A stretch of 64,000 nt of DNA from Bradyrhizobium hereditatis (GTDB taxonomy: Bacteria > Pseudomonadota > Alphaproteobacteria > Rhizobiales > Xanthobacteraceae), in the NCBI RefSeq assembly GCF_020329435.1, contig NZ_JAGKJK010000001.1:620001-684000 (forward strand). Reading direction: 5' to 3'. The position numbers and the translations under genes were made by a program. Of this stretch, positions 36,257 through 44,828 are shown in pieces. The notes under the pieces are model-generated. The model was not told where the DNA came from, did not search any database, and saw only the letters and a program-made list of their open reading frames with translations. The number at the start of each line of letters is the position of its first letter. Within the stretch, counting starts at the first letter, position 1.

Positions 36257-37004
36257 GGATCGGTCCCCCCAAATTCCACTCACCAACTAACGATCAAGAG
36301 TTGACCGCTCCGATTTTGGCCAGCCCTTGCCGAGATCAAGGCTTTTATGCGATGTGAACAACTTCTGTACGCCTGACTTTTCTGGCTGCGATTATGTTGC
36401 GGCGCAATGAACAATCAATTAATCGCAGACGTCACATCAAGCTTAAACGGCAAGCTTAACTATCGAGTCTTCTTGCGACGGATGGAAACGAGTCTAGCGT
36501 GACTTCAGGTCGCGCAGATGGCGTTGTTCTGCCCCGCGTACTGCGCGATTAGGGGCCGCTTCAAGATGCCCTCGAGGCGGCCCCGCCCCCAACTTGAAAA
36601 AGCGTCCCTTGCCTGGTTCGCCTCGTTTGAGGATCCGATACCGCTTTCCGAGGTTATCGACCGCTCTCTTTGAGCCAGCGCTACTTCCGGGAACCAGCTG
36701 CCAGACGCCCCCCGGAAGCAGGCGGCTCCAATTTAATTTTCCAGGAGGCTACGGCCGTTCCTCATTTCGAGATCACTGCAGGGTCTACAAGCCCGCAACA
36801 ACTCTTGAGATTCTCGCTCATGGTCATCCACCACACGTTCCAGAATCAACAAAGGGACTACGTCGGGAAAAACAGGCAATAGGAACTTCTCGGCACGACG
36901 GCGGTAGTCTTTTTGTTGAGCGGCTTTGTAACATTTCGCACCGACTTCCACTTAGCCACTCGATATTATGAATGGTTACCTCACTGTGTGGTAGGGAGGC
37001 TGTA
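36257..37004. other. Gene-poor interval with hairpin and direct repeat copy 2
   Basis: About 750 bases. GGGGCCGC (36552-36559) pairs with GCGGCCCC (36577-36584), a hairpin without a following T-run. Positions 36621-36646 are the second copy of the 26-bp repeat at 34147. Overlapping ORFs on both strands from 36594 to 36971 have no ribosome sites or recognisable domains and are not called. Confidence 0.5.
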
Positions 37005-37226
37005 ATGCGGGCGACACTCCAAACTGCAAGCGACCGCTTGTATCAATTAGAAGAAGATAACGCTGATCTAGTTCGAAGCCTTGAGGAACTTGCAAATTTG
37101 CGGGAGCTGGTTCGACGAAAAGAAGCAGTTTTTCGAGCCAAGCGAGCATATCGCGAAAGATCGACGACTATATTGCGGACTAAGGCCGCCGATCCTTCCC
37201 GCAACCAATATCGGACGGCCGGTTGA
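37005..37226 (+). CDS. Small coiled-coil hypothetical protein (73 aa)
   Basis: ATG 37005 with GGGAGG 9 bases upstream; an earlier GTG/ATG extension to 36972 is less likely. 73 residues, a long charged helix (RLYQLEEDNADLVRSLEELA, then NLRELVRRKEAVFRAKRAYR) with a basic tail. Probably oligomeric. No family recognised. Confidence 0.5.
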   Translation: MRATLQTASDRLYQLEEDNADLVRSLEELANLRELVRRKEAVFRAKRAYRERSTTILRTKAADPSRNQYRTAG

Positions 37227-37232
37227 GCTTAA

Positions 37233-37349
37233 CTAATCGATCTTCCAGTGAATCTCGTTGGCAATCAGTTTTTCGCGGAGAACTGCCTGCATCTATTGGC
37301 ACTGTTCGAACAGCTCACTGATCGACATCGACTTCCAGTTAGCCGACAT
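37233..37349 (-). pseudogene. H-NS-like N-terminal fragment interrupted by a stop codon
   Basis: From ATG 37349 the minus strand reads MSANWKSMSISELFEQCQ, a TAG stop at codon 19, then MQAVLREKLIANEIHWKID and a final TAG (37233-37235). The pattern W.SM.I.ELF....MQ.VL.EKL matches the intact gene at 35862-36047. A decayed paralogue of that truncated H-NS-like gene. Confidence 0.6.
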
Positions 37350-37570
37350 GATGCGCCGCTCCATGTATCATGAAAGCTATCGCTCACACATATGCGATCG
37401 GGAATATTCGGCAAAGCAGGTGGCGTTGGGCGAAGAGGTTCCTCGATGACTGCTTGTGGAACTGGAGGCTCGGGTTCCCCGTAACAACTCGTGATCTACC
37501 AAATTAACTATTTAAGTGCAGCGAGAATTAAATGGATATAATGTGATCTCAAATATAGGGGACAAAAACA

Positions 37571-37783
37571 ATGGATCGGGAAAAACAGGAGATCGAAGAC
37601 CGCCGTAAGTTTTTGATTTCGGCCGGCAAGTTTGCAGCCGTGACTCCTCCGGCAATGACGTTGCTGCTATCGACCTCTCTGACCTCGGATGCGATTGCCC
37701 ATTCTGGCCTGAAGGGCAACAACGGCTATGGCAATGGCGGCGGTGACGGCAGCAGAAACGGCAAGGACGACAAGTACCGCTAA
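37571..37783 (+). CDS. Small Tat-signal-like exported protein (70 aa)
   Basis: ATG 37571 with AGGGGA about 8 bases upstream. The N-terminus has a twin-arginine-like DRRKFLISAGKFAAVTPPAM and a hydrophobic region (about 20-36). A Gly/Asn/Asp-rich tail follows (NGYGNGGGDGSRNGKDD). I recognise the VTPPAMT.LLSTSLTSDAIA style as common in Bradyrhizobium. Function unknown. A strong terminator follows at 37863. Confidence 0.6.
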   Translation: MDREKQEIEDRRKFLISAGKFAAVTPPAMTLLLSTSLTSDAIAHSGLKGNNGYGNGGGDGSRNGKDDKYR

Positions 37784-37862
37784 CGAAGGGCGGTGGTCAT
37801 CAGCACGCGCTCGTAGCTCGGGCTTTCCGGGGCTAGCCCCCAAGCCCCACCCCGGAAGAAAC

Positions 37863-37899
37863 GCGGCCCCAGCTTCTTTCCAGCGCTGGGGCCGCTTTT
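37863..37899 (+). terminator. Rho-independent terminator
   Basis: GCGGCCCCAGC pairs perfectly with GCTGGGGCCGC, followed by TTTTCGTT. It ends the transcript of the small Tat-signal gene. From here to 38203 (about 300 bases) I see no gene. Confidence 0.85.
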
Positions 37900-38203
37900 C
37901 GTTAGATGCTGGCGAGCCGCTTGCCAACGAAAGCAAGCCAGGTGCACACCGGGAAGTAGGCGCGCAGCCCGTATAAGCTGGATCAGCCGCATGAGCTTAC
38001 CTCCAACGGCCGCTGCCTGTCCTCGTGCGATCGCTCCTCCTATCCGCATCGCTCCGCGGTTGGGCAGGCAATGACGAAAACCTCAATGCGAGCTGGCTGC
38101 TGCCTTTAGGGCTGGGGTGAGCAAAATAACCGCCTAGGAACCACTCGCCAGCGCGCCCAGTTCTACCTGTGTCAACTTATTTGACTCTGCACAGGGGCGT
38201 TTG

Positions 38204-38443
38204 ATGAAGGAGCTCTCTGCGCTCGAGTTGGCCATAGCGTCAAGCCTGATGGCGGGTGCCATGCAAGCGGCAATGATTCAGTCCCTGGTCCGTAATAAAA
38301 TCATTACCGACGAGGAAGGCCACGAGATCTACGAGCAGGCACTTTTGCTGCTTGAAACCAAGCAGACCGTGACTGCCTCGCCAGAAGTGTTCGAGGCCGC
38401 TCGCGAACTGATCGAGCAACATCTTCGGAGTCCGCAGTCTTAA
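38204..38443 (+). CDS. Small hypothetical protein (79 aa)
   Basis: ATG 38204 with AGGGG upstream (a TTG directly before it is also in frame). Helical protein: MKELSALELAIASSLMAGAM at the start, then DEEGHEIYEQALLLLE and ARELIEQHL. No signal peptide or known family. It stands alone between gene-poor stretches. Confidence 0.55.
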   Translation: MKELSALELAIASSLMAGAMQAAMIQSLVRNKIITDEEGHEIYEQALLLLETKQTVTASPEVFEAARELIEQHLRSPQS

Positions 38444-38659
38444 CGGCTGCCGAATTGAAAGCACACCCGCTGCGCGCCTCACGCGCGATGCGTTCGCAGT
38501 TTGCTGGCCGTGATCGGCTTGCCGAACCAATTACCAAACAGGTGTTGCCGCCGTGCCCGTTGCGCCTCGTCAGCCCCCGCCTGCGGTAAACCAGCCGTTA
38601 ACTATAGATGGTTACGATTTGCCATGTCCGGGTGGTGACCATCCGGCCAACGGGAGCAA

Positions 38660-39178
38660 ATGTATATGCCCGTCGAGATGCTGTCGTACGCCGAACTGGG
38701 CGAAAGGCTCAAAGTTTCTCCAGAGGCTGCGCGCGCTCTGGTGAAACGACATCGATTGCCGCGTTCCCGTTCCAACGATGGGAAGACGCTTGTACAGGTC
38801 GATCTGACCGAGATCAGCCATTCCCCGATCTCCCGTCAGCCGCAAGCGCAGGCCGGTCACCAGGTGGTCACCGCCTTAAAGCAACAAATCGAGATCTTGC
38901 AGGCTGAGTTGGCGGAAATGAAGCTCATCGCCGGCGGCTATCGCAATGACTTTGAGAGAGAATGCGAGCGCACGAACAAGCTCCTGGCGGAACTGCTCAA
39001 AGCGACCACTGAAAGCGCGGGAGCCCGGGAGAAGGCGGCTCTACTCGAAGGGAAGCTGTCGATGCTGACGCAACCCTGGCGACGTCGACTGATCGATGCT
39101 TTCACCCTTGCCCTCCCCCAAGTCCAAGTAGCCAGCGCGCGCGAGAGCACCGGAAGCGTAGCTCAGTCACATAGCTGA
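38660..39178 (+). CDS. Putative DNA-binding protein: HTH plus coiled coil
   Basis: A 172-residue protein (ATG 38660; ATG 38666 also possible). The N-terminus reads MLSYAELGERLKVSPEAARA then LVKRHRLPRSRSNDGKT, a helix-turn-helix of the MerR/excisionase-like kind with basic residues. Residues about 70-150 form a long coiled coil (QIEILQAELAEMKL; ERECERTNKLLAELLKATTE). The layout recalls KfrA-like plasmid proteins, but I cannot assign the family. Probably dimeric and DNA-binding. It is the largest intact gene in the tRNA-Lys accessory region. Confidence 0.6.
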   Translation: MYMPVEMLSYAELGERLKVSPEAARALVKRHRLPRSRSNDGKTLVQVDLTEISHSPISRQPQAQAGHQVVTALKQQIEILQAELAEMKLIAGGYRNDFERECERTNKLLAELLKATTESAGAREKAALLEGKLSMLTQPWRRRLIDAFTLALPQVQVASARESTGSVAQSHS

Positions 39179-39302
39179 ACCAAACCCCGTTGGTCAGGCG
39201 CAGATAGCCGCTGGGACCAGGGGGCCTGGACAGCCATTTGATACCGCTGTCGACCAAGGGCAGCAAATTGCCTCCCACCCGCAATTTACCTGCTTTGGCC
39301 GG

Positions 39303-39398
39303 ATGGCTTACGATGAAAATTATGGGCGCTGGATTATCCCGCCTATCCGCCGACGCAATCAGGGTGCCACGCTGCGCTCGCCCCGATCAGAATCTTGA
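39303..39398 (+). CDS. Possible small protein (31 aa) just ahead of a terminator
   Basis: ATG 39303 opens 31 codons (MAYDENYGRWIIPPIRRRNQ, then Ser/Arg-rich) whose stop abuts the terminator hairpin at 39399. There is no clear ribosome site. The same frame is open upstream for about 45 codons without an ATG, so it may be the end of a decayed longer gene. Weak call. Confidence 0.3.
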   Translation: MAYDENYGRWIIPPIRRRNQGATLRSPRSES

Positions 39399-39425
39399 GA
39401 CCGCCTCCGGGCGGTCTTTTTGTTT
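39399..39425 (+). terminator. Rho-independent terminator
   Basis: GACCGCC-TCCG-GGCGGTC followed by TTTTTGTTT. A compact strong hairpin reading rightward; it would end the transcript containing the HTH/coiled-coil gene. Confidence 0.88.
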
Positions 39426-39501
39426 GATTGGCAGGCATCTTGCCCTTGGATCGTACTGACACCCAAACCATCAGGCCTTGTGTGCCAACGCGGAGCGACA
39501 G

Positions 39502-39846
39502 ATGACCCGGCAGTACCATCTTGAGACAGGAGTTGAGCGCCCCACCGCCGCCCAGATCAAAAAGCGCGCAATCGAAGAACGCAAGCGCTTGGCCATGATC
39601 GACGCGCTTCAGCGAACCCGGCAACGAACCGAAGCGGTGGTAATGGATTTGAAGAATGCCGCTACCCTGCTTGATCAGAGCATCGAAAGCGAGCTGCAGA
39701 GCAGCCCCACGCGCGACCCCGATCACTTTGCGTTTCCGATGACGGCACGTGCCTTGATGGCCCGGCGCGACAACTTGCGGGCAACGATTGCCGCGCTTTG
39801 CGATGAGCTCACCAAGCACAATCGTTCCGAATTGGCCCCAGCGTAG
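39502..39846 (+). CDS. Hypothetical helical protein (114 aa)
   Basis: ATG 39502 with GGAG at a spacing of about 8; a TTG at 39478 is an upstream alternative. A basic helical N-terminus (TAAQIKKRAIEERKRLAMID) leads to RTRQRTEAVVMDLKNAATLL and a C-terminal MARRDNLRATIAALCDEL. No family recognised. A terminator-like hairpin lies downstream at 40038. Confidence 0.55.
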   Translation: MTRQYHLETGVERPTAAQIKKRAIEERKRLAMIDALQRTRQRTEAVVMDLKNAATLLDQSIESELQSSPTRDPDHFAFPMTARALMARRDNLRATIAALCDELTKHNRSELAPA

Positions 39847-40037
39847 GCTAACTCGCTCAAGGCCGCCGAGATCACGCCGGGTAATTCCCGGCAACCGATC
39901 GCGGCCCCTCGAACGAAGACAACGCGATCGGTAAGGTTGACCGGTTAGGTTAAGCTGCGAGTTTGGTTGCCACGCGCAACGTCTGTGCCTAGTGATCAGT
40001 CACCGGCCGTTCCCCCAAACGTCCGGGCCCACACCGG

Positions 40038-40080
40038 CAAAGCCGTCTGGCGATTATACTCGCCTGGCGGCTTTGTCTTT
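40038..40080 (+). terminator. Terminator-like hairpin
   Basis: CAAAGCCGTCTGGCGA pairs with TCGCCTGGCGGCTTTG (one mismatch) and is followed by TCTTTT. Serves the gene at 39502. Between here and 40438 I see no supportable gene. Confidence 0.65.
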
Positions 40081-40438
40081 TGAGGACGAGAGTGCCCGCC
40101 TCTGGCTGAACGTGAACGATCCAGTTGCAGTTGCAGTCGTGATCGCGTGGCCGGCTAAGTTTCACTCGTCGCCTGAATCACAAGGCAGGTCATTTGAGCG
40201 ACCGCGCCACGGACGCCGCGAACACTGCGTTCGGTCCGCTCCGCGCGAGGCTAAAATCATCTCCCCTTCGGGTGTGCTGCCGGAACGAAACGCTGGCCAA
40301 ACGTTCTAACCCTTTGGATATAGTGCTGCCTCACCATCGCCGCATTCGAGGCCGGCATCAACTCTTCGAGACTGGCATTTACTGCTATCTGAAACAAAGC
40401 GCCGCGTACCTAGTTGTTAGCAAAACAGGGACGCCACC

Positions 40439-40519
40439 ATGCAATTCGTCTTCAATTTTATCTGGAACCAATCACGCGGCAGATTCCCGGCCACAATGGG
40501 TAAGGAGGCCGAGCAATGA
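40439..40519 (+). CDS. Micro-ORF 1 of an overlapping pair (26 aa)
   Basis: ATG 40439 opens 26 codons (MQFVFNFIWNQSRGRFPATM...) ending in TGA that overlaps the next ATG (ATGA at 40516-40519). It may only serve to couple translation of the downstream membrane peptide. No strong ribosome site of its own. Confidence 0.3.
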   Translation: MQFVFNFIWNQSRGRFPATMGKEAEQ

Positions 40520-40599
40520 TCGAGCTCTCAGCAATCCTCGCTCTCGTCAGCGTCGGCATCTTCGCCGCTCACGCGCTGGATATTTACCGCACCGGCTAG
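40516..40599 (+). CDS. Micro-ORF 2: 27-aa membrane peptide
   Basis: ATG 40516 is preceded by AAGGAGG at ideal spacing. 27 residues forming one hydrophobic helix (IELSAILALVSVGIFAAHAL) with a short polar end (DIYRTG). The ribosome site is among the strongest in the region. Probably a real single-pass membrane peptide of unknown role. Confidence 0.5.
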   Translation: MIELSAILALVSVGIFAAHALDIYRTG

Positions 40600-40855
40600 C
40601 CGTAGCGCCCATCTCCTGTGGGCGAAACGTCGCCTAGCGCGAAGGGCGCGGACGTTTGCCTTGAGTGGATTTTTGCCGGACGCAGACAATCCCTGCCGGG
40701 AGCAATTGGAACATTGCATGGCTTCTCGGGGTCGGCGGAACGGGGCTCGAAACCCGAAGGCCGAACCAGCTCGAAGCAGGCAAGGCATTAAAGCAAGGCA
40801 TTAGAAGAGAGGCTGAACGCTCGGCAGGTAGCCCCAATTGCCGATGTGATGCCCG

Positions 40856-41248
40856 TTATCGCTGTCGCAACAGCGCGAGCGCTTCACCGATCATCGCGAG
40901 GAGGGATGCCATAGTGTACGGCTTCGGCAACCATCCGAGCGGGGCGTAGGGCTCGGCACGGCCCCGCGTATGCGCATCGTCATGCGCCGTGGCAAAGATG
41001 CAGCGAATGGCGAAGTCCTGATATAATTGCCGTGCGGCGTCGATGCCGTCACGGCGGCTGGCAAGACGGATGTCCATCACGGCAAGCGTGGGCTGCGCCT
41101 CGCGGGCCAGCGCGACTGCCTCTTCGGCGGTCGCAGCCGGACCGACAACTTCAAAGCCGGCCGCCGTCAGCGCGATTTCCGTCTGCATGGCGATCAGGAA
41201 ATCGTCCTCGACGACGAGGACGCGCAGCGGGCCCTGCTTGCCTTCCAT
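40856..41248 (-). CDS. Single-domain response regulator
   Basis: A 130-residue receiver domain (ATG 41248). The acidic pair is Asp15/Asp16, the phospho-acceptor Asp59 (AVMDIRLA), the switch Thr87 (FATAHDD) and the lysine Lys109 (LPKPY). No output domain, so it signals by protein contact, as with CheY-like or general-stress regulators. It lies 98 bases downstream of the HWE-type kinase gene, its likely partner. Confidence 0.9.
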   Translation of the reverse strand: MEGKQGPLRVLVVEDDFLIAMQTEIALTAAGFEVVGPAATAEEAVALAREAQPTLAVMDIRLASRRDGIDAARQLYQDFAIRCIFATAHDDAHTRGRAEPYAPLGWLPKPYTMASLLAMIGEALALLRQR

Positions 41249-41346
41249 TCGTCGCGTCTCTTCGGCAGGTGACCGCGTAGTGCGGTCCTGCTCAGACGGC
41301 AACGCAAAGTGCCCTGCGCTCGGCTGCGGCGTCATTGGTCACAGCT

Positions 41347-43683
41347 CTAGAATTTCGCGGCGGGAAACTCGAGGCACGCTCGCGAGGGATTTTTCGTGAC
41401 GTAAAACGTTCCGTGTAGCTGGCGTGCAAGGCCGAGCACGAGCTGCAGCCCGGACGAAGTCTTTCGCACCGCCTCCAGATCGAACCCTTCCCCGTCGTCC
41501 TCGACGCAAAGCGTCAGCCGTCCGCCCTCGCCGGTCAGGTTGACGCGGACGGCCTGCCGCGCATGATCCTTGACACCGTGCTTCACGGCATTGGTCAGAA
41601 GCTCGTTCAATATCAGCGCGAGCGGCATCGCCACGTCATTGGAAAGTACGTCGCGCGCGGCGCCACACTCGATGCGCGCACCCGGTGGCAGCAATTGGCG
41701 GATGGTTTCACAGACCGCCGGCAGAAACTCTTCCGCGGAGAAACGGCTCGCATCGGTGCGGCCGTACAGCACGCGCTGCGCCGCTGCCATGGCTGCGATC
41801 CGCGCGCTGGCCTCGTTCAGAACCTTTCGCGCCTCCTCGCTGTGGGCGGTCCGTGCAGCCGCAAAGAGCAACGACTGCAGCATCTGCATGTTGTTCTTGG
41901 TGCGATGATTGAGCTCGTCGAGCAGCAGCCGCTGCTGAGTTTCCGCCTGCCGCCGCTCGCTGATGTCGATCAGCATGTTGACGGCGCCGGTTATCTTGCC
42001 GAAGGAATCCCGCAGCGGCGTCGGGAACGGAATGAACGGCACCCGCGTGCCGTCCGGCCGCTCGGCGACCGCCTCGGCGCCACGCACGGCCCGTCCCTCC
42101 TTCAGTGCAAGCGCCATAGGACACTGGTCGTGCGGAAGCGGCGTGCCGTCAGGATTGAACAGCTTCCAGGTCACGCACCATTCGTCGCTGCCGAGCACCG
42201 GCGTGCGCCCTGAGAACTCAACCGCCGCCTGGTTGAAATAGGTGATCTTCCCCTCCGCATCGGTCGTATAGATCGCGGCCGGGATTGCTGCGAGCAATTC
42301 CGAAAGGCGTTGCTCGCTCTCGCTGAGCTTGCGTTCGGCCTGCTTGCGGTCGGTGATGTCGCGGGCGATCTTCGATGCGCCGACGATGTTTCCTGTTCCA
42401 TCGCGCACGGGCGAAACGGTGAGCGAGATGTCCAGCAGGCTGCCGTCCTTGTGCCGGCGAACGGTCTCATAGTGGTGGGTGCGCTCGCCGCGCCGTATGC
42501 GCGCCAGAATTCCCGGCTCCTCGTCCTCGCGTCCTGGCGGGAACAGAATGGTCACAGGCTTGCCGATGACCTCGCCGGCGCTGTAGCCGAACAGCCGCTC
42601 GGCGCCCGAATTCCAGGTGCGGATGATCCCGTCCAGATCTTTGCTGATGATCGCATCGTCGGAGGATTCCACGATCGATGCGAGCTGCTGCGCACGCTCC
42701 TCGGCGGCGCAGCGCGCCTGTTCCGCCCGCAGCCTGGCGATGCCGAAGCCGACTTGCCGCGCAAGCGTCAGCGCAACGTCGATCTCCGGCTCGTCGAAGT
42801 GATGCGGCCTGTCGTAGTAGGCCATGAACTTGCCGGCCAGCCGGCCGCCTAGCAGGATCGGAATGAAAGCGACTGCCGCGATGCCTTCTCTAGCAATTGT
42901 TTCCTTCAGCGCATCGGAAAGATCGGACTTGCTGACGTCCCCGAAATAGACCGGGCGCGGGTTTCCTTCATCCCTGCTCCATGGCGAATGGCCTTCGACG
43001 GCCAGCCTGTATTTATCCGACAGGCCGCGCCACCCGACAAAGCGCATCACGCCGCGGTCGTCGAACAACAGGATGGAGGCGCGCTCGCAGGCAAGCGCCG
43101 CGAGGATGGCGTCCAGCGCGGCGTCGTAAATATGTGGCAGCGATGCGATGTATTGCAGCCTTTCGGAGAATTGGAACAGCGCCGCCTGCTCCTCGCTACG
43201 GCGCGCCAGCGCCTGCTCGGCCTTCTTGCGGGCGCTGATGTCATGCTGAACGCGCACCGCGTAGAGGAAATTTCCTGAAGGGTCGCGAACGCTCGAAGAC
43301 GTGACCTCCGCCCAGACGCAGGAACCGTCCTTGCGGAGGAGCCGCTTTTCGATGGTGTAGCGATCAATCTCGCCGGCAATCTGCCGCCTGAATTGCGCAA
43401 GGTCCTGCGCGACATCGAGTGGCGAGGTCTCGCTAAAGATAGAACGGCCGAGCAGGTCGGCCGCATCATATCCCATCAGCTCGCAGGCCTTCTGGTTGAC
43501 GCGCAACAGCCGCCCTGCCCGATCGATCTCGGCGATCCCGACTCCGACATGTTCGTAGGCCAGCCGCTCTTCGTGCGCGCGCGGCCATTCTTCGCGGGGG
43601 AGCTGAGCAACGTCTGGGGTGGCGGACAGGCCTGTCTGGCAAAGTGTCTTGGCCGTCCGTTGCTGGAGATTCATTCCCGCCAT
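41347..43683 (-). CDS. Multi-PAS/GAF sensor kinase, HWE/HisKA_2 type
   Basis: I chose ATG 43683 (778 residues); the frame is open to a TTG at 43776 but the extra residues match no domain. No transmembrane helix, so cytoplasmic. Domains in order: PAS (about 40-155), GAF (about 170-320), PAS (about 330-450), PAS (about 455-580). The HisKA_2/HWE-type dimerisation region follows with His593 in LLDELNHRTKNNMQMLQSLL, and the ATPase has LILNELLTNAVKHG and VEDDGEGFD. Such kinases sense light, oxygen or redox through PAS cofactors; which is unknown. The receiver protein downstream is the probable target. Confidence 0.92.
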   Translation of the reverse strand: MAGMNLQQRTAKTLCQTGLSATPDVAQLPREEWPRAHEERLAYEHVGVGIAEIDRAGRLLRVNQKACELMGYDAADLLGRSIFSETSPLDVAQDLAQFRRQIAGEIDRYTIEKRLLRKDGSCVWAEVTSSSVRDPSGNFLYAVRVQHDISARKKAEQALARRSEEQAALFQFSERLQYIASLPHIYDAALDAILAALACERASILLFDDRGVMRFVGWRGLSDKYRLAVEGHSPWSRDEGNPRPVYFGDVSKSDLSDALKETIAREGIAAVAFIPILLGGRLAGKFMAYYDRPHHFDEPEIDVALTLARQVGFGIARLRAEQARCAAEERAQQLASIVESSDDAIISKDLDGIIRTWNSGAERLFGYSAGEVIGKPVTILFPPGREDEEPGILARIRRGERTHHYETVRRHKDGSLLDISLTVSPVRDGTGNIVGASKIARDITDRKQAERKLSESEQRLSELLAAIPAAIYTTDAEGKITYFNQAAVEFSGRTPVLGSDEWCVTWKLFNPDGTPLPHDQCPMALALKEGRAVRGAEAVAERPDGTRVPFIPFPTPLRDSFGKITGAVNMLIDISERRQAETQQRLLLDELNHRTKNNMQMLQSLLFAAARTAHSEEARKVLNEASARIAAMAAAQRVLYGRTDASRFSAEEFLPAVCETIRQLLPPGARIECGAARDVLSNDVAMPLALILNELLTNAVKHGVKDHARQAVRVNLTGEGGRLTLCVEDDGEGFDLEAVRKTSSGLQLVLGLARQLHGTFYVTKNPSRACLEFPAAKF

Positions 43684-43852
43684 CCCTGCTGCAAGAGCAA
43701 ATTTGCGTCGCAAGATACTCGGCACCAGTACATGCAGGAACCAGCACGCATGATCGCTGCGCCTAACGCTGGACAAATCCGGCAGGAGAAGATTGTTCCT
43801 CGCGATTGCCCGATAGCGGCAGTCCGCGTTCTTCCGGAACGCATTTAGCCCG

Positions 43853-44248
43853 CTAGCATCCCCGGCAGATGCCGGTGAACGAACTTACCTCCGGGCGTCC
43901 TCGCCGGACCGGCGGCTTTCGTGGATAGCTCTTACGCGCGCTGATAATCCGCTGCGAAGCGCCATAGGGCGGCGTCACCACGCGCGCCCGGGTTCTCGGC
44001 ATATCGACCGCGCCGGTCGAGAAGGACGGCGGTGGAGGGTTCGGCCTAAGTGGCGGGATGCTGGCGGCATTGCCGATGCCGCTGGGATCGGAAAGCGCGC
44101 GGGGATTGGCAGGGCCGAACGGTACGCCGGATATCGGTGTATTCCCGGCACCGGCTGAGCCAGCCGGCGGCGTCAATTGTGCGAATGCCGTTGCGGGGGC
44201 GATCAGGCCAAGCGCCACGAAGAGAAGAAATGCCGGATTGCGGGACAT
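43853..44248 (-). CDS. Exported proline-rich hypothetical protein
   Basis: A 131-residue protein from ATG 44248, with GGAGAG 8 bases upstream. Signal peptide about 1-24 (ATAFAQ cleavage). The mature part is Pro/Gly/Ser-rich (TPPAGSAGAGNTPISGVPFG, PPLRPNPPPPSF) and basic near the end, with CRGC at the C-terminus. No domain recognised. Confidence 0.65.
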   Translation of the reverse strand: MSRNPAFLLFVALGLIAPATAFAQLTPPAGSAGAGNTPISGVPFGPANPRALSDPSGIGNAASIPPLRPNPPPPSFSTGAVDMPRTRARVVTPPYGASQRIISARKSYPRKPPVRRGRPEVSSFTGICRGC

Positions 44249-44402
44249 CGAGATCTCTCCAGGAGGCAGCAACGGTCATGTAGGGCGCACGTTCCCTTAC
44301 CTCCAGAGCTGTTTTTCTCGCTCTCCACCTTGTTATGGAGTAGGCGTCCGCACGAGAATCAGACCTAATCATGGCACGATCACGTTTGAGATTCCGCCCG
44401 GC

Positions 44403-44648
44403 ATGAACCAGCCTGAGGTCCTCGAATCCGATATCCGCGCCCTGCAGCAATGGCTGCGCGATGCCTGGCAGCAGCTTGGCGATCCCTCGCTCACCACCTT
44501 CACCCGGCGCGAGCTACGCAACCAGATGAAGCAATGTAGTGCGGACTTACGGGCATGCCTGCAAATGGCGGCTGAACAACGGTCCGAACCGGACCGGCAG
44601 CCGGCCTCGACCCACTCCAGACCGGGGCTGCGCATCCTCTCGTGGTGA
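44403..44648 (+). CDS. Small hypothetical protein (81 aa)
   Basis: ATG 44403; the frame is open far upstream but without protein-like sequence. Helical content: MNQPEVLESDIRALQQWLRD then TTFTRRELRNQMKQCSADLR. Soluble. The ribosome site is weak. Looks like a conserved small orphan; function unknown. Confidence 0.5.
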   Translation: MNQPEVLESDIRALQQWLRDAWQQLGDPSLTTFTRRELRNQMKQCSADLRACLQMAAEQRSEPDRQPASTHSRPGLRILSW

Positions 44649-44828
44649 CAGCCGGTCGGTTCTGCTCGATCCACCGGCTGGACCCGCGCCCCTACTCAAG
44701 CTGCTCTGTCAAGGAATAACCGTCCCCGGCCCACCTGTTGATAACCCAGGAGCCCGCGGGCCGGCGTCGAAACAGGCCGCCATGCTGTGCTATCGGCATA
44801 TCGGCCTGACTAACGACGGACGGAACAC

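Noticed and set aside
36594..36971. Overlapping ORFs on both strands
   Set aside because: None has a ribosome site or recognisable domain; the segment carries a repeat copy.
40194..40637. 147-codon ORF starting at a TTG
   Set aside because: Basic low-complexity end, no ribosome site, and it overlaps the better supported micro-ORF pair.
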